Source: Natronomonas sp. (GTDB lineage Archaea; Halobacteriota; Halobacteria; Halobacteriales; Haloarculaceae). From it: a stretch of DNA of 54,123 bases. The notes beneath the pieces were generated by a model. That model ran no database searches and was not told the origin of the DNA. It saw nothing but the letters and a program-made list of their open reading frames with translations. A program made the translations under genes and the position numbers. How positions within the stretch are numbered: the stretch's first letter is position 1; the number at the start of each line of letters is the position of its first letter. Shown here piece after piece: positions 33,298 to 41,730 of this stretch. The stretch covers positions 1-54,123 of the forward strand of contig NZ_JAQCNO010000049.1 in NCBI RefSeq assembly GCF_028274965.1. Reading direction: 5' to 3'.

Positions 33298-34212
33298 TCA
33301 GGCGTCGCCGTCGGTTCGGAGGTGATAGAACACGTAGGTCTGTGCGTACCCGGCGTACTCCCCGCCGAAGCGCGCCCTGATCGCCCGCGACGTCTCGGCG
33401 TAGTTCCCGCGCTCGCAGTCCGGGTAGTGCTCCTCGATGGCGGTCCGGATCCACGTGTCCAGCGGGACGGCCTCGAGGTAGCCCAGCGAAAAGAGCAACA
33501 CGCAGTCGGCAACCTTCTCGCCGACGCCGACGAACCGGGTCAACGACTCGCGGGCCGCCTCGTACGCCAACCCGAGGGCCTCCTTCGGGTGCGCCTCGCC
33601 GTCGGCCACCATCTCCGCGGTCCGTCGGACGTAGGGGGCCCGATAGCCCAACGAGAGGTCTCGGAGCTCCGATTCGGTCGCCGCGGCGAGCCGTTCCGGC
33701 GTCGGGAAGGCGTCGTACCCACGGCCGTCGAACCGGACGGTCTCGCCGTAGCGCTCCGCGAGCGCGCACTGCATGCCGTGGATGCGGGCGACCCGCATCT
33801 GCGCCGAGCAGATGAACGAGACGAGACTGCCGAAGGGCGGATCCCGAACGAGCCGCATCCCCCGGTGGGCGTCGTACGCGCGATCGAGCAGGGGGTCCTC
33901 CGGCGTCGCCTCAACGATCGCATCGAGGTCGTCCTCGAGCCTGAGCAGGTGGACGAGCCGGTCGTAGGCGTTCGGCGTCGAAGAGACCCACTCGAGTCGG
34001 CCCTCGGTCTGTCTGACCCGGAGCACCTCCGGTTCGTTCGTCTCCGTCGTCTCCGCCGGGAGCACCGTGTGATACCACGGCGAGCCGTCCGTCTCGCCGT
34101 CGTACATCCGGCCGTCGTCGCGCCGCCAGAGGTACGACTGCCCGCTTTCCAGCGTCGTCGTCAGATCGAGTCCGCCGTCGAACGCCGCCGTCGGACGGCT
34201 CCCTGTCTCCAT
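33298..34212 (-). CDS. OGG1-type 8-oxoguanine DNA glycosylase
   Basis: A bifunctional HhH-GPD glycosylase/lyase of 304 residues. The N-terminal LESGQSYLWRR matches the OGG1 SGQSFRW signature. The helix-hairpin-helix is FVGVGEKVADCVLLFSLGY with catalytic Lys233, followed by AVPLDTWIRTA with catalytic Asp252. This layout follows human OGG1 (GVGTKVADC, VPVD) more closely than bacterial AlkA or MutY. No iron-sulfur Cys cluster is seen. It removes 8-oxoG from oxidised DNA. I start at METGSRPTAAFDGG. Confidence 0.9.
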   Translation of the reverse strand: METGSRPTAAFDGGLDLTTTLESGQSYLWRRDDGRMYDGETDGSPWYHTVLPAETTETNEPEVLRVRQTEGRLEWVSSTPNAYDRLVHLLRLEDDLDAIVEATPEDPLLDRAYDAHRGMRLVRDPPFGSLVSFICSAQMRVARIHGMQCALAERYGETVRFDGRGYDAFPTPERLAAATESELRDLSLGYRAPYVRRTAEMVADGEAHPKEALGLAYEAARESLTRFVGVGEKVADCVLLFSLGYLEAVPLDTWIRTAIEEHYPDCERGNYAETSRAIRARFGGEYAGYAQTYVFYHLRTDGDA

Positions 34213-34312
34213 ACCCTCGTCACGGCCCCGGTCGGTTTCGTCCTTTCGAGTCTGTGACGCCTCGACCCTCGGAGGGAGAACCTTCTTCACGCAGGGGACG
34301 TAATACCGTACC

Positions 34313-34777
34313 ATGGATCGCCGAGTTGTCGTCGAAGCCGCGGTCCCGGTGTACGACGTCGAAACGGCCGACGAGGCGGTTCGGATCGCGATATCGAAGA
34401 CCGGCGAGATGCTCAACCCCGATCTCAACTACGTCGAGATCAGCATGGGCGAGCGGACCTGCTCGGACTGCGGCGCGGTCCACGACCCCGCGTTCATCGC
34501 CGCCGACGAGGGCCTCGTCGCCCTCGAACTCGAGATGACCGTGTTCAACGTCGAACGCGACGAACACGCGGCCCGGATCGCGCGCAAGGAGATCGGCCAA
34601 CGACTCGAGAACATCCCGCTCGAGGTCCTCAAGATCGAGACCGTACCCGATGACGACGACACACAACCCGATGACACGTCCACCGACGACGCGCGAACCA
34701 CCGATACGCAACCCGACGACGCGTCAACCGAGGACGACGAGGTTCTCCCGGAGTTCGAAGAGCTCCTCGACGAGTGA
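34313..34777 (+). CDS. UPF0212 / DUF555 family protein
   Basis: A 154-residue archaeal protein of unknown function. It begins MDRRVVVEAAVPVYDVETAD and contains a single zinc-type CSDCG near residue 50, in GERTCSDCGAVHDPAF, then VFNVERDEHAARIARKEIGQ. Beyond residue 112 is an Asp/Thr-rich tail of three loose repeats around (D/T)TQPDD. The family is archaea-specific. It is divergent from the ogg-like gene by 100 bases. Confidence 0.9.
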   Translation: MDRRVVVEAAVPVYDVETADEAVRIAISKTGEMLNPDLNYVEISMGERTCSDCGAVHDPAFIAADEGLVALELEMTVFNVERDEHAARIARKEIGQRLENIPLEVLKIETVPDDDDTQPDDTSTDDARTTDTQPDDASTEDDEVLPEFEELLDE

Positions 34778-34873
34778 CTCACGGACGCGCCCGAAGCTAA
34801 GAGGTACTCGCTAACTCGGACCGATGGGCGTCGCTACGTGCGGTAGTCCGGCAGAACGGGTTCCGGCGCGCGG

Positions 34874-35116
34874 TCAGTCGGCGGTCGCCGACACGGGCGC
34901 TTCGGGTTCGGTCTCGGTCTCCATTTCCTCGGTGATGCCGTCGGCGAGCGCGAAGACGGCCGCCTTGTGGTCTGTCTTCGATTTGTGGATCGATGTCGGT
35001 CGGACGCCCAACTCGGAGTACTTGGCGTGTTCGACGTCGCACTGTGCCATCTGTTCGTAGTGGTTGCATACCTCGGCGAGCAGGCCGTGGAGATGAATGA
35101 GCTCCTGCTTTTTCAT
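34874..35116 (-). CDS. UPF0058 family protein
   Basis: An 80-residue, mostly helical protein starting MKKQELIHLHGLLAEVCNHY, with MAQCDVEHAKYSELGVRPTS and IHKSKTDHKAAVFALA. The His and Cys pattern fits the UPF0058 family common in haloarchaea; function is unknown. The acidic C-terminus is haloarchaeal in style. Two candidate promoter boxes lie upstream near 35126-35134 and 35140-35152 (minus strand TACTAAATACC). Confidence 0.9.
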   Translation of the reverse strand: MKKQELIHLHGLLAEVCNHYEQMAQCDVEHAKYSELGVRPTSIHKSKTDHKAAVFALADGITEEMETETEPEAPVSATAD

Positions 35117-35254
35117 AGTCGTATTCGCTTAACGACTCGGGGTATTTAGTAGTATCCTGAGACAAGTTAACACGTTTCCAGTCCAGAGACGCTATACGCC
35201 CCGATATCGGCTGGTTTCGGTGCTGTCGGGTCCTCCCGGAGGCTGAGATCGCGC

Positions 35255-35260
35255 AAAAAA
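35255..35260 (-). terminator. T6 terminator after the ATP-NAD kinase-like gene
   Basis: On the minus strand a TTTTTT run stands about 82 bases after the stop at 35342, with GC-rich flanks. Confidence 0.4.
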
Positions 35261-35268
35261 CGTCCGGG

Positions 35269-35312
35269 GATCGCCCGTCGATCGTCTGCCGATCGCCCGC
35301 CGATCGCCGTCG
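35269..35312. repeat. 11-bp tandem repeat, four imperfect units
   Basis: Units GATCGCCCGTC, GATCGTCTGCC, GATCGCCCGCC and GATCGCCGTCG stand head to tail in the 225-base gap between the UPF0058 gene and the ATP-NAD kinase-like gene. This gap otherwise holds the UPF0058 promoter and a T6 run. Confidence 0.75.
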
Positions 35313-35341
35313 AGTGCTCCGGGACGGGCGCCGGCCGCCCT

Positions 35342-36412
35342 TCAGACCAGCTCCAGGAACCGCCGCTCGAAGCGACCGGTCCGGACCCGCCGCCAGCCGC
35401 GGAGCGTCTCGTCTACCTCCGGGTCGCCGGTGTCGACGCGGAGCACGCCGATGCCGTCGAGTTTCTCACCCGAGGCGACGATCCGGACCTCCGAGCGGCG
35501 GATGACCGCCGGGGAGATCTGGTCGTTGCCGCGGCCGAACACGAACCCCTGTCCGCCGATCGGCGAGACGACGACGACGTTTCGCTCCCCGAGGGCGGCG
35601 ACGATGTCGGCCTCGCTGCCGTCCCGGACGAGGACGGCGCCGTTTCGGTACACGTCGACGCCGAGCGGCGTCCCGTCGAACCCGAGTTCGGTCTTGATCG
35701 CGTCGAGCGTCGATCCCGGCCCGAGCACGTAGACCGCGTCGTCGGCCTCGATGTCGTCGGCGACCCCCGCCGCGAGCGAGGCGACCGTCCCGCCGCCGAT
35801 CTGTTTGGACGCCTGCAGTTCGTCGGCGACCGGCACCGAGACGACCCCTTTCAGTTCCGTCTCGACGTCTCCGCCGCGGTAGGCGTCCTCGTCGATGTCG
35901 TTTACCTCCCGGCGTTCGGTCCGGTCGTACGTCGCCGCGATGTCGCCGGCGGCCCGCGGGCTGACAGCGAACACCGAGGAGTACACCTTCACGCCCCCCG
36001 GAACGCCCAACACCGGCGTGTCCGCCCCGAGTTCCTCGAGCGCCCCGGCGACGTCGACCGCGGTCCCGTCGCCCCCGACGAACACGACGAGATCGACGCC
36101 CTCGTCGACGAAGCGCCGGACCGCCTCGCGGGTGTCGAGCGCGCCCGTCTCCGCCCCCGCCGGGCGCCCGACCACAACGGGCGAGAACCCGACGCCGAGC
36201 GCTTCGTCCTCGCCCATCGCCCCCCCGTAGGCGTACAGTTCGAGCTCCTCGGCGCGCTCGTAGAGCGCCTCGAGCGCCTCCCGTCCCCGGCCCGGCGCGC
36301 GCGGTTCCGCGCCGCGCCGTCTGGCCTCCTCGAGTTTGCTGTCGGTCCCTTTCAGCCCGACGCGCCCGCCCATCCCGGCGATGGGATTGATCACGAACCC
36401 GATACGTCTCAT
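35342..36412 (-). CDS. ATP-NAD kinase-like protein
   Basis: A 356-residue protein of the ATP-NAD/AcoX kinase family. The N-terminal RRIGFVINPIAGMGGRVGLK and the VVFVGGDGTAVDVAGAL segment (GGDGT is the catalytic and nucleotide-binding signature) are clear, as is LGVPGGVKVYSSVFAVSP. The C-terminal half (VLGPGSTLDAIKTELG, GGQGFVFGRGNDQ) is typical of this long branch, whose true substrate is not established. It is distinct from the shorter PpnK-type NAD kinase. A CTTTTTTC box lies 21-31 bases upstream. Confidence 0.88.
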   Translation of the reverse strand: MRRIGFVINPIAGMGGRVGLKGTDSKLEEARRRGAEPRAPGRGREALEALYERAEELELYAYGGAMGEDEALGVGFSPVVVGRPAGAETGALDTREAVRRFVDEGVDLVVFVGGDGTAVDVAGALEELGADTPVLGVPGGVKVYSSVFAVSPRAAGDIAATYDRTERREVNDIDEDAYRGGDVETELKGVVSVPVADELQASKQIGGGTVASLAAGVADDIEADDAVYVLGPGSTLDAIKTELGFDGTPLGVDVYRNGAVLVRDGSEADIVAALGERNVVVVSPIGGQGFVFGRGNDQISPAVIRRSEVRIVASGEKLDGIGVLRVDTGDPEVDETLRGWRRVRTGRFERRFLELV

Positions 36413-36527
36413 ACGCCGGGTACGACTGCGAGCGAAAAAAGCCACCCGGTGTCGGGCACGCGCCGAGCGCGCCGGCCGCGCCGGCGAAATGGAATCCGTT
36501 AAGAGGGCCCCACCGGAACCGGAGCCC

Positions 36528-36647
36528 ATGAACGCCGTTTTGCAAGCCTATCAGGACAATCCGTTCATCATCGATGTCTCGGGTTGGGTCGTCTTGCTCG
36601 CAAGCCTCGCGATCACCGTCGGGTGGCTCTGGTACCTCTACCGGTAG
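36528..36647 (+). CDS. 39-residue single-span membrane protein
   Basis: An ATG frame giving MNAVLQAYQDNPFIID, one hydrophobic segment (VSGWVVLLASLAITVGWLWY, about 17-36) and the basic end LYR. A CCGTTAAGAG box stands about 28-36 bases upstream, which supports a real leaderless gene. It is convergent with the CinA-type gene, whose stop is two bases away. No function is known to me. It has the same length and plan as the protein at 4773, but no clear sequence identity. Confidence 0.65.
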   Translation: MNAVLQAYQDNPFIIDVSGWVVLLASLAITVGWLWYLYR

Positions 36648-36648
36648 C

Positions 36649-37335
36649 TCACACCGTTTCGCTGTTCGCCTCAAGCCACGCGATCGCCGCCGATACGGTC
36701 TCCTCGTCGGTCCCCTCGATCTTTATGCGCACGCTCTCGCCCGGGTAGCTGCCGACCTTGACGTCGAAGCGCTCCTGTAGCTCCGCGAGGCGGTCCAACA
36801 GCGCGCTCTCCGGTTCGTCGACGGCGACGTGTTCGACGTGTCTCGCGTCGCCGGTGAACGCCGAGCGCACCGACTCGAACATCGCCTTCATCTCGTCGGG
36901 GACGCCCGGCAGCACGTAGATGTTCTCGACGACGCAGCCGGGTGCGACCCCGGCGGTGTTGTGTACGGGCTGCGACCCGGCCGGGATGTCGCCGGTTCCC
37001 TCGGTGAGGTCCGATCTGGCGTAGCCGCCGTGTTCGGCGAGCCACTCGAGTGCGGCCTCGCTCGTCTCCAAGGACCGACCGACGGCCGCGGCGACGCCTC
37101 TCATCGTCACGTCGTCGTGCGTGGGGCCGACGCCGCCCGTGACGATCACCGAATCGTACTCTGCCGCGTACTCGTTGACGACGCGGGCGATGTCGGCGAC
37201 GCGGTCCGGGACCACGGTCGCGCGCTCGACGTCGACGCCGCGCTCGTCGAGTCGCTCCCCGAGCCACGCCGCGTTGGTGTTGACGGTGTCGCCGCACAGC
37301 AGTTCGTCGCCGACGGAGACTAAGGCCACGTTCAT
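36649..37335 (-). CDS. CinA N-terminal / MoaB-like molybdopterin-binding domain protein
   Basis: A 228-residue protein equal to the N-terminal (COG1058) domain of CinA, without the deamidase domain. It has VALVSVGDELLCGDTVNTNA, VIVTGGVGPTHDDVT (the MoaB/MogA-like nucleotide loop) and VLPGVPDEMKAMFE. In related proteins this domain has ADP-ribose or pyridine-nucleotide pyrophosphatase activity; which applies here is unknown. A TATA box lies at 37357-37367. Confidence 0.92.
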   Translation of the reverse strand: MNVALVSVGDELLCGDTVNTNAAWLGERLDERGVDVERATVVPDRVADIARVVNEYAAEYDSVIVTGGVGPTHDDVTMRGVAAAVGRSLETSEAALEWLAEHGGYARSDLTEGTGDIPAGSQPVHNTAGVAPGCVVENIYVLPGVPDEMKAMFESVRSAFTGDARHVEHVAVDEPESALLDRLAELQERFDVKVGSYPGESVRIKIEGTDEETVSAAIAWLEANSETV

Positions 37336-37356
37336 ACGCGCCGTAGGGGTGGGGAC

Positions 37357-37367
37357 GGAATAAACGC
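37357..37367 (-). promoter_or_regulatory. TATA box of the CinA-type gene
   Basis: On the minus strand it reads GCGTTTATTCC, 22-32 bases before the ATG at 37335. Confidence 0.6.
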
Positions 37368-37416
37368 ATAGCACGCGCCGGCGCTCGCCCCGACCGTCCC
37401 TCTCGTTCTGACGGCG

Positions 37417-38238
37417 CTACCGCATCCCCGGCGGCGGCCCCTCGTCGTCGCCGCTCTCGCCGATGTCGAACCCCTCGGACTCGCGGCGCTCGGTCGCACT
37501 CCTGATCTGTCTGTAGTAGTACGCGGCGCCGACCACGCCGATGAGACCGGCGATAGCGGCCAGCCCGCCGAACAGCCAGAGGTCCCGGTCGAGATACCAC
37601 CGCACGACGACGACCGACGTCTCGACGGAGTCCCACCGGAGGTGGACCCGATCGTCGACCCGCTGGCGGTCGTCGTTCGAGGGTTGGACCCGCGAGAGAA
37701 GCGGCAGGGCGGCGTCCGTCTCGGGCGGCAACGCGACGTCGTAGCTCCCGTGGACCGGCGTGTAGACGGTGAGCTGTTTCCCGCTTTTCGGCGCGGTGAA
37801 CGCGAGTTGGCCCTCCTCGGCGGGCAACTCGACGACCGTCCGGCGGCGCGTGTTGTCGACCGCCAGGCTGTCCGTCGGCTCCTCGGTCCCGTCGCCGGCT
37901 ATCCGGACCGCCTCGCCGTCGACGTACCTGACGATCGTCCCGTTCGGGTACCTGAACTGCAGCGCCGAGATCTCCAGGGGCTGTTCGACCGTCAGCCGGT
38001 TCGTCCGCCACAGCTGCATCGTCCCCTCCCCGCCCGTCACCTTCGCCGAGACGTTGTACACCGCGGTGTACTCGTTGCGATCGATCGCGATGTTCGCGTC
38101 GTACTCGGTGTCGTACTCGTAGTCGGCGTCCGCCGACAGCGCCTCGGGATCACCGACGTCGGTCCCGAACACACCCGTACACCCGGCGGAGCCGGCGACG
38201 AGGACGAACGCCAGCGCGGCGAGGAGGCGGCGGTTCAT
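37417..38238 (-). CDS. DUF5803 membrane-anchored lipoprotein
   Basis: A 273-residue extracytoplasmic protein. The N-terminus has a lipoprotein signal (LLAALAFVLVAGSAGC, Cys20). A beta-rich outer domain of about 190 residues follows, then one membrane helix near 223-245 (LFGGLAAIAGLIGVVGAAYY) and a basic-then-acidic cytoplasmic tail. I recognise it as the haloarchaeal DUF5803 family. It begins two bases after the DUF2110 stop and so belongs to the tfe operon, although its surface location makes a transcription role unlikely. Confidence 0.85.
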   Translation of the reverse strand: MNRRLLAALAFVLVAGSAGCTGVFGTDVGDPEALSADADYEYDTEYDANIAIDRNEYTAVYNVSAKVTGGEGTMQLWRTNRLTVEQPLEISALQFRYPNGTIVRYVDGEAVRIAGDGTEEPTDSLAVDNTRRRTVVELPAEEGQLAFTAPKSGKQLTVYTPVHGSYDVALPPETDAALPLLSRVQPSNDDRQRVDDRVHLRWDSVETSVVVVRWYLDRDLWLFGGLAAIAGLIGVVGAAYYYRQIRSATERRESEGFDIGESGDDEGPPPGMR

Positions 38239-38240
38239 GC

Positions 38241-38909
38241 TTATGGAACGACGGCGAGCAGTTCGGCTTCGAGGTGCGGTCCGATGTCGGCGAGCAGCCC
38301 GGGTGCGTCGGTGCCCTCCCGGCAGACGACGCTTCCCTCCAAGAGCCCGAGCCGCTCGACGGTGACGATGTCGTCGGCGTGGCCGGAGCGGTTGACCGTC
38401 GCTCTGATCTGGGCCCGCGTGGTGCTGTTGACGTTGACCCGGTCGGTCCCGCGGGTCCACCCGTAGAGTCGGTCCCGCTCGGCGTCCGCGAGGCGGGTCT
38501 CCCCGTCGTCCTCGACGAACTCGAGGGGCATGTGCTGGACGAGCCCGAACCTGGTCCGGATCTGCGCCGGCGTCCCCTGTCCGAGCCCGAGCCCGTCGGC
38601 CGGGACCCGAACGGACTCGCCGGCGTCGAGGACGATCCCGTCGTCGTCCCACGACTCGAGCGTCCCGACGTGCGTCTCGCCGGCGTCCCTGTGCGGCGTG
38701 ATCGCGCCCCACTCCTCGGCGAGGAGCGCCCGGGCCACCGGCGCGTCCTCGCCGGTGACGGTGACGGAGGGGAACCCGTCGTCGCGGAGCCCGACGCTGA
38801 ACTCGACGTCGAGTTCGCCGAGTGCGTTGCCGACGAGCGACTCCAGTGAGTCCATCGCCCGGCGCCTGCTCTCGCCGGTCACGTACACTTTCGTTGCGAG
38901 GACGACCAT
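38241..38909 (-). CDS. DUF2110 family protein
   Basis: A 222-residue archaeal protein of unknown function, starting MVVLATKVYVTGESRRRAMD. The middle region (HVGTLESWDDDGIVLDAGE then GLGLGQGTPAQIRTRFGLVQ) looks like a small beta-barrel and may bind nucleic acid; this is inference. Its ATG shares one base with the tfe stop (TGATG), so it is translationally coupled to tfe. That tight link is the best clue to a transcription- or RNA-related role. Confidence 0.85.
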   Translation of the reverse strand: MVVLATKVYVTGESRRRAMDSLESLVGNALGELDVEFSVGLRDDGFPSVTVTGEDAPVARALLAEEWGAITPHRDAGETHVGTLESWDDDGIVLDAGESVRVPADGLGLGQGTPAQIRTRFGLVQHMPLEFVEDDGETRLADAERDRLYGWTRGTDRVNVNSTTRAQIRATVNRSGHADDIVTVERLGLLEGSVVCREGTDAPGLLADIGPHLEAELLAVVP

Positions 38910-39460
38910 CAGGCGTCCGCGGCCTCGGGCTCGGTTTCGGCCTCGGTTCGCACGTTCAGTTCGTCGCGAAGCTCCTCGATCCGCCGCCGCATCGTGTCGA
39001 CGAGCCGGTCGTTGTCCATCGTTTCGACCTGTCCGCCGCACTGGGGGCACTCGAACCCGAACTCCATCGCCTCGCCGAACTCGAAGCGGAGCTGACACTG
39101 CCCACAGAGGTAGAACTCGTTGTTCGTCTCGTACTCGCGTCGCTCGTCGAGCGCCTCAAGAAGACGGTTCATCTCGAACTCCAGTTGCTCGGGGATGTTC
39201 TCGTACTCGAAGGTCCAGAGGTACGTGAGCCACCCGGAGTCCTCGTCGCGGAGCCGGCGGTAGGAGGCGAGATCGTTCTCGTAGAGAATGAAAAGCGCCC
39301 GCCGGACGTCGTTGAGTTCCAGCCCGAGTTCCTCCGCGAGCTCCTCGTCTGTGACCTCGCCGTCGGGCGGCGCGGCGGCGACGGGCATCCCCGTCGGACC
39401 GACGAGCTCGTGGAGGTACTTCTGAATGACGGGATCGTTCAGTAGTTCCTCAAAAGCCAT
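38909..39460 (-). CDS. tfe: Transcription factor E
   Basis: Archaeal TFIIE-alpha homologue, which aids promoter opening by RNA polymerase. The 183-residue product has the N-terminal winged helix (about 5-90), with VTDEELAEELGLELNDVRRA, and SYRRLRDEDSGWLTYLW. The zinc ribbon follows with Cys119, Cys122 (LCGQC), Cys138 and Cys141 (CPQCGG). A short acidic tail ends the protein. The promoter at 39485-39494 drives tfe, DUF2110 and DUF5803 in that order. Confidence 0.96.
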   Translation of the reverse strand: MAFEELLNDPVIQKYLHELVGPTGMPVAAAPPDGEVTDEELAEELGLELNDVRRALFILYENDLASYRRLRDEDSGWLTYLWTFEYENIPEQLEFEMNRLLEALDERREYETNNEFYLCGQCQLRFEFGEAMEFGFECPQCGGQVETMDNDRLVDTMRRRIEELRDELNVRTEAETEPEAADA

Positions 39461-39484
39461 TACGTACACGTCGGCCAGCGAGTC

Positions 39485-39494
39485 GGTTAAAAGC
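39485..39494 (-). promoter_or_regulatory. TATA box of the tfe operon
   Basis: On the minus strand it reads GCTTTTAACC, 25-34 bases before the tfe ATG. Confidence 0.6.
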
Positions 39495-39616
39495 TCCGGA
39501 ACCAGGGGCGACGCCTCAAACGCCCGCCCTCTGACGCCCCGCCCCGCTCGGGGACGCCCACCGTCCGGGCGTTCCGGCTCCGTTCGGTTTTTGCGTCCGT
39601 CGCCCGACGCCCGCGT

Positions 39617-40837
39617 ATGACGACACCGGAGGAGGTCCGTCTCGGGACGCCGCACGCACCGAACGCCACGACGCTTCTGTTGCTCGGCAGCGGCGAGTTG
39701 GGCAAGGAGCTGCTGATCGAAGCCCAGCGGCTCGGCGTCGAAACGGTCGCCGTCGACCGGTACGACGACGCGCCCGCGATGCAGGTCGCCCACCGCTCAC
39801 ACACCGCCGACATGACCGACGCCGACCGGATCCGCGCCATCGTCGACCGCGAGGAGCCCGACCTGATCGTCCCCGAGATCGAGGCGATCGCAACGGACGA
39901 ACTCGAGCGGCTCGAGGACGAGGGGTATCAGGTCGTCCCGACGGCGAAGGCGACGCGGCTGACGATGGACCGCGAGTGGATCCGGGAGTTCGCCGCCGAG
40001 GAGATCGGCGTCCCGACGAGCGAGTACGCCTTCGCCGACGGCCGAACCGCCTACGAGGAGGCCGTCGAATCGATCGGGCCGCCCGTCGTGGTCAAGCCGA
40101 CGATGTCCTCCTCGGGGAAGGGACAGTCGATCGTTCGAGGTCCCGACGATGTCGCCGACGCCTGGGCGGCGGCCCGGGAGGGAACGCGCTCGGACACCGG
40201 CCGGGTCATCGTCGAGGAGCTCGTCGGGTTCGACTACGAGCTCACGCTGTTGACCGTCAGACACCGGGACGGAACGAGCTTCTGTCCGCCGGTCGGGCAC
40301 ACCCAATCCGGCGGCGACTACCGGGGAAGCTGGCAGCCGCATCCGATGACGGACGACGAACTCGAGGCCGCAAAGCGGATGGCCGAACGCGTCACCGACG
40401 GGCTCGGCGGACGCGGCATCTTCGGCGTCGAGTTCTTCGTCCGCGACGGCGAGGTGCTGTTCAGCGAGCTCTCGCCGCGCCCCCACGACACGGGGCTCGT
40501 CACGCTCGGCTCGCAGCCCGTCAGCCAGTTTGGGCTGCACCTCCGGGCGATACTCGGGCTGCCGATCCCCGAGATAACGGTCGACTCCCCGGGGTCGAGC
40601 GTCCCGATCGTGTCCGAGGATCCGATCGACGAACCCGCCTTCGAGGGCGTCGACGACGCCCTCTCGCTGCCGGGGACGCAGCTCCGTCTCTTCGGCAAGC
40701 CCGAGGCCTACGCCGGCCGGCGGATGGGTGTTGCGGTCTCGACCGCCGAAGACGTCGAAACCGCCCGCGAGCGGGCCGAAGACGCCGCCGAGCGGGTCCG
40801 GATCGTCGAGGACGCCACCGACGAGCGATCCGGGTAG
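39617..40837 (+). CDS. purT: Formate-dependent phosphoribosylglycinamide formyltransferase 2
   Basis: ATP-grasp enzyme of purine synthesis that formylates GAR using formate and ATP. The 406-residue protein has [34 protein letters not shown] (ATP loop), [48 protein letters not shown], and the C-terminal [18 protein letters not shown]. All are standard PurT landmarks. A GGTTTTTGCG box is 22-31 bases upstream. Confidence 0.95.
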   Translation: MTTPEEVRLGTPHAPNATTLLLLGSGELGKELLIEAQRLGVETVAVDRYDDAPAMQVAHRSHTADMTDADRIRAIVDREEPDLIVPEIEAIATDELERLEDEGYQVVPTAKATRLTMDREWIREFAAEEIGVPTSEYAFADGRTAYEEAVESIGPPVVVKPTMSSSGKGQSIVRGPDDVADAWAAAREGTRSDTGRVIVEELVGFDYELTLLTVRHRDGTSFCPPVGHTQSGGDYRGSWQPHPMTDDELEAAKRMAERVTDGLGGRGIFGVEFFVRDGEVLFSELSPRPHDTGLVTLGSQPVSQFGLHLRAILGLPIPEITVDSPGSSVPIVSEDPIDEPAFEGVDDALSLPGTQLRLFGKPEAYAGRRMGVAVSTAEDVETARERAEDAAERVRIVEDATDERSG

Positions 40838-40885
40838 CGGCCCTCAAGCGACGAGCGCCGGCCGCCGCTCTCGTTTCGGTATCTC

Positions 40886-40897
40886 AAACGGCCGTTT
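40886..40897. promoter_or_regulatory. 12-bp perfect palindrome upstream of a lipoprotein gene
   Basis: AAACGGCCGTTT lies 45-56 bases before the ATG at 40942. It is at an upstream-element distance and could be an operator; no regulator is known. Confidence 0.35.
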
Positions 40898-40941
40898 TGC
40901 ATTCGGATACCGTTACGGTCCGGCCGACCGTTCCCCGAGTT

Positions 40942-41370
40942 ATGAACCGACGCGTGGTACTCGGCGCTCTGTCCGGCGTCGTCGGCGCGACCGCGGGCTG
41001 TCTCGGCGGCGCGGGACGCGAGGACGACACCGAGTTCGAACTGGTCGATCCGGTTTACGCCGTCGACGACCCGCCGGACGTCGCCGTCGAGGGCGACACC
41101 GTCCGCATCGAGGGGACCGTGAGGTACGCCTCGAGCAGTTGCGGGACGGCGGAACTGGTCTACGACGGGTACGAGCGATTCCAGCGGCGCGTGGACGTAC
41201 TCGTCGTCGCCGCGGACGCCGTGGACGACGCCGACGGGTGCACCGACGACCTCGTCGACACCGGCTACCGCGCCGTCGTCTCGCTCCCCGAGAACGCCCG
41301 GCGGGTGGCGGCGACCGAACACCACGCCTTCGGCGACGCGTACTCGGCCGCGGTCGATCCGACCGACTGA
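40942..41370 (+). CDS. Small Tat/lipobox protein of unknown function
   Basis: A 142-residue exported protein. The N-terminus MNRRVVLGALSGVVGATAGC has an Arg pair and a lipobox Cys20. The mature part is a small beta-rich domain with two further cysteines (SSSCGTAEL and DADGCTDDL), which may form a disulfide. I do not recognise a named family, though small haloarchaeal lipoproteins of this kind are common. It follows purT by 104 bases and probably has its own promoter. Confidence 0.78.
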   Translation: MNRRVVLGALSGVVGATAGCLGGAGREDDTEFELVDPVYAVDDPPDVAVEGDTVRIEGTVRYASSSCGTAELVYDGYERFQRRVDVLVVAADAVDDADGCTDDLVDTGYRAVVSLPENARRVAATEHHAFGDAYSAAVDPTD

Positions 41371-41385
41371 CCCGCGCGCCGCCCG

Positions 41386-41688
41386 TCACCGCTCGCGGAC
41401 CCGGCGGCTCGTTTCGACGCTAATCTCCAGCGTTTCGGTGCCGCGGATCCACTCGATGTACCCCTGGAGACGGTCGGCGGATCGGAGCGACTCGATCTCG
41501 TCGTAGGCTTCCCGGAGCTCCTCGTTCGTAAACAGCGCGTGGATCTGCTCGTGGCAGGGCCGACAGAGCATCACCGTCGGGCTCGTCGCCCGCTCTTCGG
41601 GCCGGAGGTGGTGCTCCTGGAGGGCCTGCGGGTCGGCGATGCGCTCGTCGGGGATGACGCGCCGACAGAGCGCACACGTCGTCGGCAT
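41386..41688 (-). CDS. HNH endonuclease-like protein
   Basis: A 100-residue protein with a zinc-bound HNH fold: CALCRRVIP, then QEHHLRPEE with the His pair, and VMLCRPCHEQIHALF. The two CxxC pairs and the central His fit the beta-beta-alpha-metal nuclease. It contains no DNA-recognition domain and no intron or intein context, so its target is unknown. The C-terminal half is helical (LREAYDEIESLRSADRLQGY). A minus-strand AAACTATGTCC box lies 25-35 bases upstream. Confidence 0.87.
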   Translation of the reverse strand: MPTTCALCRRVIPDERIADPQALQEHHLRPEERATSPTVMLCRPCHEQIHALFTNEELREAYDEIESLRSADRLQGYIEWIRGTETLEISVETSRRVRER

Positions 41689-41730
41689 ACCCTCGTTAGG
41701 ACCCACAAGGACATAGTTTCTCGGCGCGGT

